NCBI GenBank assembly: GCA_035295985.1
Contig: DATHBT010000110.1
Location: forward strand, 1-7,759
Source of the DNA: JAIVGV01 sp035295985
GTDB taxonomy: Bacteria > Acidobacteriota > Blastocatellia > Pyrinomonadales > Pyrinomonadaceae
DNA length: 7,759 bases
Reading direction: 5' to 3'
In this document: positions 6,715 through 7,759 of the stretch, one piece after another
How the letters are laid out: each line of letters begins with the position of its first letter
Numbering within the stretch: position 1 is the stretch's first letter
Made by a program: the position numbers and the translations under genes
Notes under the pieces: model-generated
The model's input: the letters and a program-made list of their open reading frames with translations, nothing else
What the model was told of the DNA's origin: nothing
Database searches by the model: none

Positions 6715-6758
6715 CCGTCTTCGCTGTTCCGCTATCCCGTTGCGTTTAAAGGGTTTAA

Positions 6759-6832
6759 CAGCGCGTACGGGACTCGAACCCGTGGTCTCCGCCTTGAGAG
6801 GGCGGCGTGTTAACCGACTACACCAACGCGCC
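6759..6832 (-). tRNA. tRNA-Glu, anticodon CUC
   Basis: The 74-nt gene folds as a full cloverleaf on the minus strand. The acceptor stem GGCGCGT/ACGCGCT has a G-U closing pair, and the discriminator base is G. The D stem is GTGT/ACAC with one extra D-loop base. The anticodon stem CCGCC/GGCGG carries the loop CTCTCAA, giving anticodon CTC, which reads GAG, a very frequent Glu codon in this GC-rich window. The variable loop is five bases, and the T arm ACGGG-TTCGAGT-CCCGT is canonical. CCA is not encoded (the next bases are TTA), so it must be added by the CCA-adding enzyme. The gene is monocistronic by appearance, with its own promoter and terminator. Confidence 0.97.
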
Positions 6833-6844
6833 AAAAGCCTGACG

Positions 6845-6874
6845 ATTATAGAGAGCTATGGCCGCGGTTGGCAA
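6845..6874 (-). promoter_or_regulatory. Sigma70-type promoter of tRNA-Glu
   Basis: Read on the minus strand, TTGCCA (6874-6869) and a perfect TATAAT (6850-6845) are separated by 18 bp. The expected start lies about seven bases downstream, near 6838, leaving a leader of only about six bases before the mature tRNA 5' end at 6832. The -35 matches five of six consensus bases. Confidence 0.8.
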
Positions 6875-6934
6875 GCGCGCGCATCGCGAAAGGCGCGCCC
6901 GCGGATTAGCCGTTTCGGGCGGCGCGAAGGCGGG

Positions 6935-6943
6935 TGTTATACT
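6935..6943 (+). promoter_or_regulatory. Candidate extended -10 promoter for the gene at 7058
   Basis: TGTTATACT has the extended -10 form TGn-TATAAT with one mismatch. A -35 is hardly visible (TTCGGG, 6914-6919, 18 bp upstream), which an extended -10 can tolerate. It faces away from the tRNA promoter and would give a leader of about 110 nt. The bases from 6950 to 7057 hold no other feature I can support, apart from a T6 run (7046-7051) just before the start codon. Confidence 0.4.
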
Positions 6944-7057
6944 CGCGCCGCGGCGAGAGGCGCGCGGTCGTGCTCGCGATCACTCCCGCGCAAATCTTCC
7001 GGCCGCGCTCGATCTCCCTTCGCTCCCGCTGGAATCATCCCGAAATTTTTTAAGCGC

Positions 7058-7759
7058 ATGCAGAACACAACACTCGACGGCGGCACGCACGCGACGGCAG
7101 GTGCGGCCGGGGTCGATTTCGAGCTGGGCGTCGAGGGCTTCAGCTACTCAGACCTCTACCGGCCGGGGCGTCTGCGCGATCTGGCCGCGCGCTTTTACGA
7201 AGAGGTCGCGCGCGAGGACGCCGCGCTCCACGACTCGCTCCGAAATTACCTCGCGGCGCGCGGCGAGAATTTGCGCGGGACTAAGCAAGAGTCGGAGCTG
7301 CTGATCGCGTCGGCGAAGCACTTGTCGCGGTTCGTCGCGCGGCTCTTCAACGTCGGGCGCGAGCGCGAGGCGCACGCCGCGTCGATCCTGGCGCAGTCGG
7401 CCGTCTTCGAGTTCAAGACCTTCGTCGCGCGCCGCGCCGTCAAGCGCGTGCCGGCCGAGCGCGCTCTGACTCTGGACGTAGACGCAGTCCACGCCGCGCT
7501 CGACGCGCTGCGCCGCTCGGCCTTCGCCGACACGCTCGCGGCGGACGACGAGTTGGGCGTGGCGTTGATGACCACGCGGCTGCTCGCGTGGGAGAAACTC
7601 GCCGAGAAAGGCGAGGCCGCGGGCGTTGTGGCCGTGGCCCGTAACATTGAGCGCGCGCGCGCGGCGGCCGAGGGCGCGGGTGTCGCGCTCGCGGAGTTTG
7701 AGGGCGCGGCTGACGAGAAGGCCGCCGGGCACGCGGCCGGCGTCGATGAAGGCGGCGCG
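7058..7759 (+). CDS. Uncharacterised helical protein, N-terminal part (3' end outside window)
   Basis: The frame from ATG 7058 stays open to the last base, giving 234 residues with no stop. Third positions are strongly G/C as in the neighbouring genes, whereas the competing plus-strand frame at 6858-7304 is rich in Arg/Ser and looks like a shadow. There is no signal peptide, no membrane segment and no cysteine, so this part is probably cytoplasmic. It is mostly helical: after a Gly/Ala-rich start comes FELGVEGFSYSDLYRP (21-36), then long amphipathic helices including SELLIASAKHLSRFVARLF (79-97) and FEFKTFVARRAVKR. The end of the window is Ala/Gly/Glu-rich, like a linker. The 'GFSYSDLYRP ... 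LSRFVARLF' pattern faintly recalls the N-terminal region of large Fe-S/FAD oxidoreductases in this lineage and in Deltaproteobacteria, but this is recollection and cannot be tested without the rest. No Shine-Dalgarno sequence is visible. No in-frame start codon was found in the roughly 100 bases upstream that I read. Confidence 0.75.
   Translation, partial: MQNTTLDGGTHATAGAAGVDFELGVEGFSYSDLYRPGRLRDLAARFYEEVAREDAALHDSLRNYLAARGENLRGTKQESELLIASAKHLSRFVARLFNVGREREAHAASILAQSAVFEFKTFVARRAVKRVPAERALTLDVDAVHAALDALRRSAFADTLAADDELGVALMTTRLLAWEKLAEKGEAAGVVAVARNIERARAAAEGAGVALAEFEGAADEKAAGHAAGVDEGGA

Noticed and set aside
6858..7304. Plus-strand open frame of 148 codons starting in the tRNA promoter region
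   Set aside because: It overlaps the tRNA promoter and the extended -10 candidate, becomes Arg/Ser/Thr-rich where it overlaps the frame from 7058, and lacks any motif. The 7058 frame has the expected codon use.

Overview
This is a GC-rich chromosomal stretch (roughly two-thirds G+C by eye) with dense genes and strong G/C preference at third codon positions. The export-heavy gene content, the tRNA without an encoded CCA end, and a TCAGTGG-type heptamer palindrome all fit an Acidobacteriota genome of the Blastocatellia/Pyrinomonadales type. That assignment is an inference from style and remembered relatives, not a proof.

Layout. At 1-630 is the 3' part of a gene for an Ala/Pro-rich, probably exported protein with a small two-cysteine domain. 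Only 27 bp later comes a membrane-anchored DsbA-like thiol-disulfide oxidoreductase (658-1341). A 77-bp imperfect palindrome built from heptamer repeats starts directly after its stop codon. Three secreted or periplasmic peptidase genes follow on the same strand: a catalytic M16 metallopeptidase (1568-2992), a second M16 protein whose zinc site is destroyed (3107-4549), and an S9-family serine peptidase (4705-6654). A strong hairpin with a T tract separates the M16 pair from the S9 gene. A perfect 19-bp inverted repeat lies between the S9 gene and a convergent tRNA-Glu(CUC) gene on the minus strand (6759-6832), which has a good sigma70-type promoter. Divergent from the tRNA, a plus-strand gene begins at 7058 and runs off the window; its product is not confidently recognised.

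How the genes work together. The two M16 proteins look complementary. The first has HxxEH plus the distal Glu but lacks the C-terminal Arg/Tyr pair. The second has DxxGD in place of HxxEH but keeps Arg333/Tyr340. This is the arrangement of heterodimeric M16B enzymes and of mitochondrial processing peptidase, so one zinc enzyme built from both chains is the natural reading. The S9 enzyme could take the resulting peptides further, and the DsbA-like protein would act on disulfides in the same compartment; these links are inferred from location only.

I see no CRISPR array, insertion sequence, phage gene or defence system. The window is mostly ordinary; the most interesting items are the split-site M16 pair and the heptamer palindrome.
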